Source of the DNA: Planctomycetaceae bacterium
GTDB taxonomy: Bacteria; Planctomycetota; Planctomycetia; Pirellulales; Thermoguttaceae
Direction of reading: 5' to 3'
Assembly: GCA_031278315.1 (NCBI GenBank)
Contig: JAITKS010000408.1
Location: 1-5,891 of the forward strand
Length of the DNA: 5,891 nucleotides
This document shows, one piece after another, positions 5,775-5,891 of this stretch (position 1 is its first letter; every line of letters begins with the position of its first letter). The notes beneath the pieces are model-generated. The model made no database searches and was not told the DNA's origin. It was given only the letters and a program-made list of their open reading frames with translations. The position numbers and the translations under genes were made by a program.

Positions 5775-5891
5775 TAATTGTTTTTCAAATTTTTTGTAAT
5801 TTTTAAACACGAAATACACGAAAAAGAGCTAACTATCAAGAAGTCCCGCTAGGGACTATTCACCAAAAAACTTTATTAACCGTATGCTTTA
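5775..5891. other. Downstream spacer with 9-nt repeat and no visible gene
   Basis: The 117 bases after the chelatase stop contain T-rich sequence (5780-5804), a two-unit 9-nt repeat AACACGAAA / TACACGAAA (5806-5823) and a palindrome (5842-5857). No strong hairpin followed by a T-run is seen, so the transcription end is not identified. No further gene starts before the window ends. Confidence 0.6.
5842..5857. repeat. Small palindrome AGTCCC-GCTA-GGGACT
   Basis: A perfect 6-bp stem (5842-5847 with 5852-5857) closes a 4-base loop. No T-run follows on the plus strand, so it does not look like a standard terminator for the chelatase gene. TCCC-x-GGGA palindromes of this kind are common intergenic repeats in Bacteroidota-like genomes (recalled, not searched). 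Confidence 0.55.

Noticed and set aside
5775..5805. Terminator directly after the chelatase stop codon
   Set aside because: Only a 3-bp TTG/CAA stem precedes the T-rich stretch, too weak to call.

Overview
The window is AT-rich and looks like a bacterial chromosome segment, most probably from the Bacteroidota or a neighbouring phylum of the FCB group. Three things suggest this, none decisive. The large gene has no Shine-Dalgarno sequence but an A-rich, G-poor leader. Its product is an envelope-anchored CobN-like chelatase of the kind common in Bacteroidota. The spacers carry 9-nt and 7-nt repeat families of a type often seen between genes in that group. Phylum assignment is low to moderate confidence.

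Layout. Positions 1-92 probably hold the last codons of an upstream gene. Positions 170-400 form a compact element with 19-bp perfect inverted ends, containing a three-unit 9-nt tandem repeat and an 80-base block that can fold into a four-way junction. A good sigma-70-type promoter (466-493) then precedes a complete tRNA-Gln gene with anticodon CTG (514-584). Positions 585-1118 are non-coding and contain several short tandem duplications, a weak promoter candidate and a G-poor leader.

Positions 1119-5774 encode one 1551-residue protein that dominates the window. It belongs to the CobN/ChlH/BchH family of large tetrapyrrole metal-chelatase subunits. Hydrophobic anchors at both ends should place the catalytic body outside the cytoplasm. 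Two low-complexity insertions interrupt the conserved core: an N-V-T-x array, and a long D-K / E-I-K-S / Gly-Arg-rich linker. No AAA+ partner (CobS/CobT or ChlI/ChlD) and no other cobalamin gene is visible, so the protein may act alone. It could be a HmuS-like haem dechelatase instead of a B12 cobaltochelatase. The last 117 bases hold a short 9-nt repeat and a small palindrome.

The most interesting items are the double-anchored chelatase with its repeat-expanded linkers and the small inverted-repeat element upstream of the tRNA. Nothing in the window shows that the tRNA and the chelatase gene work together; they appear to be independent transcription units on the same strand.
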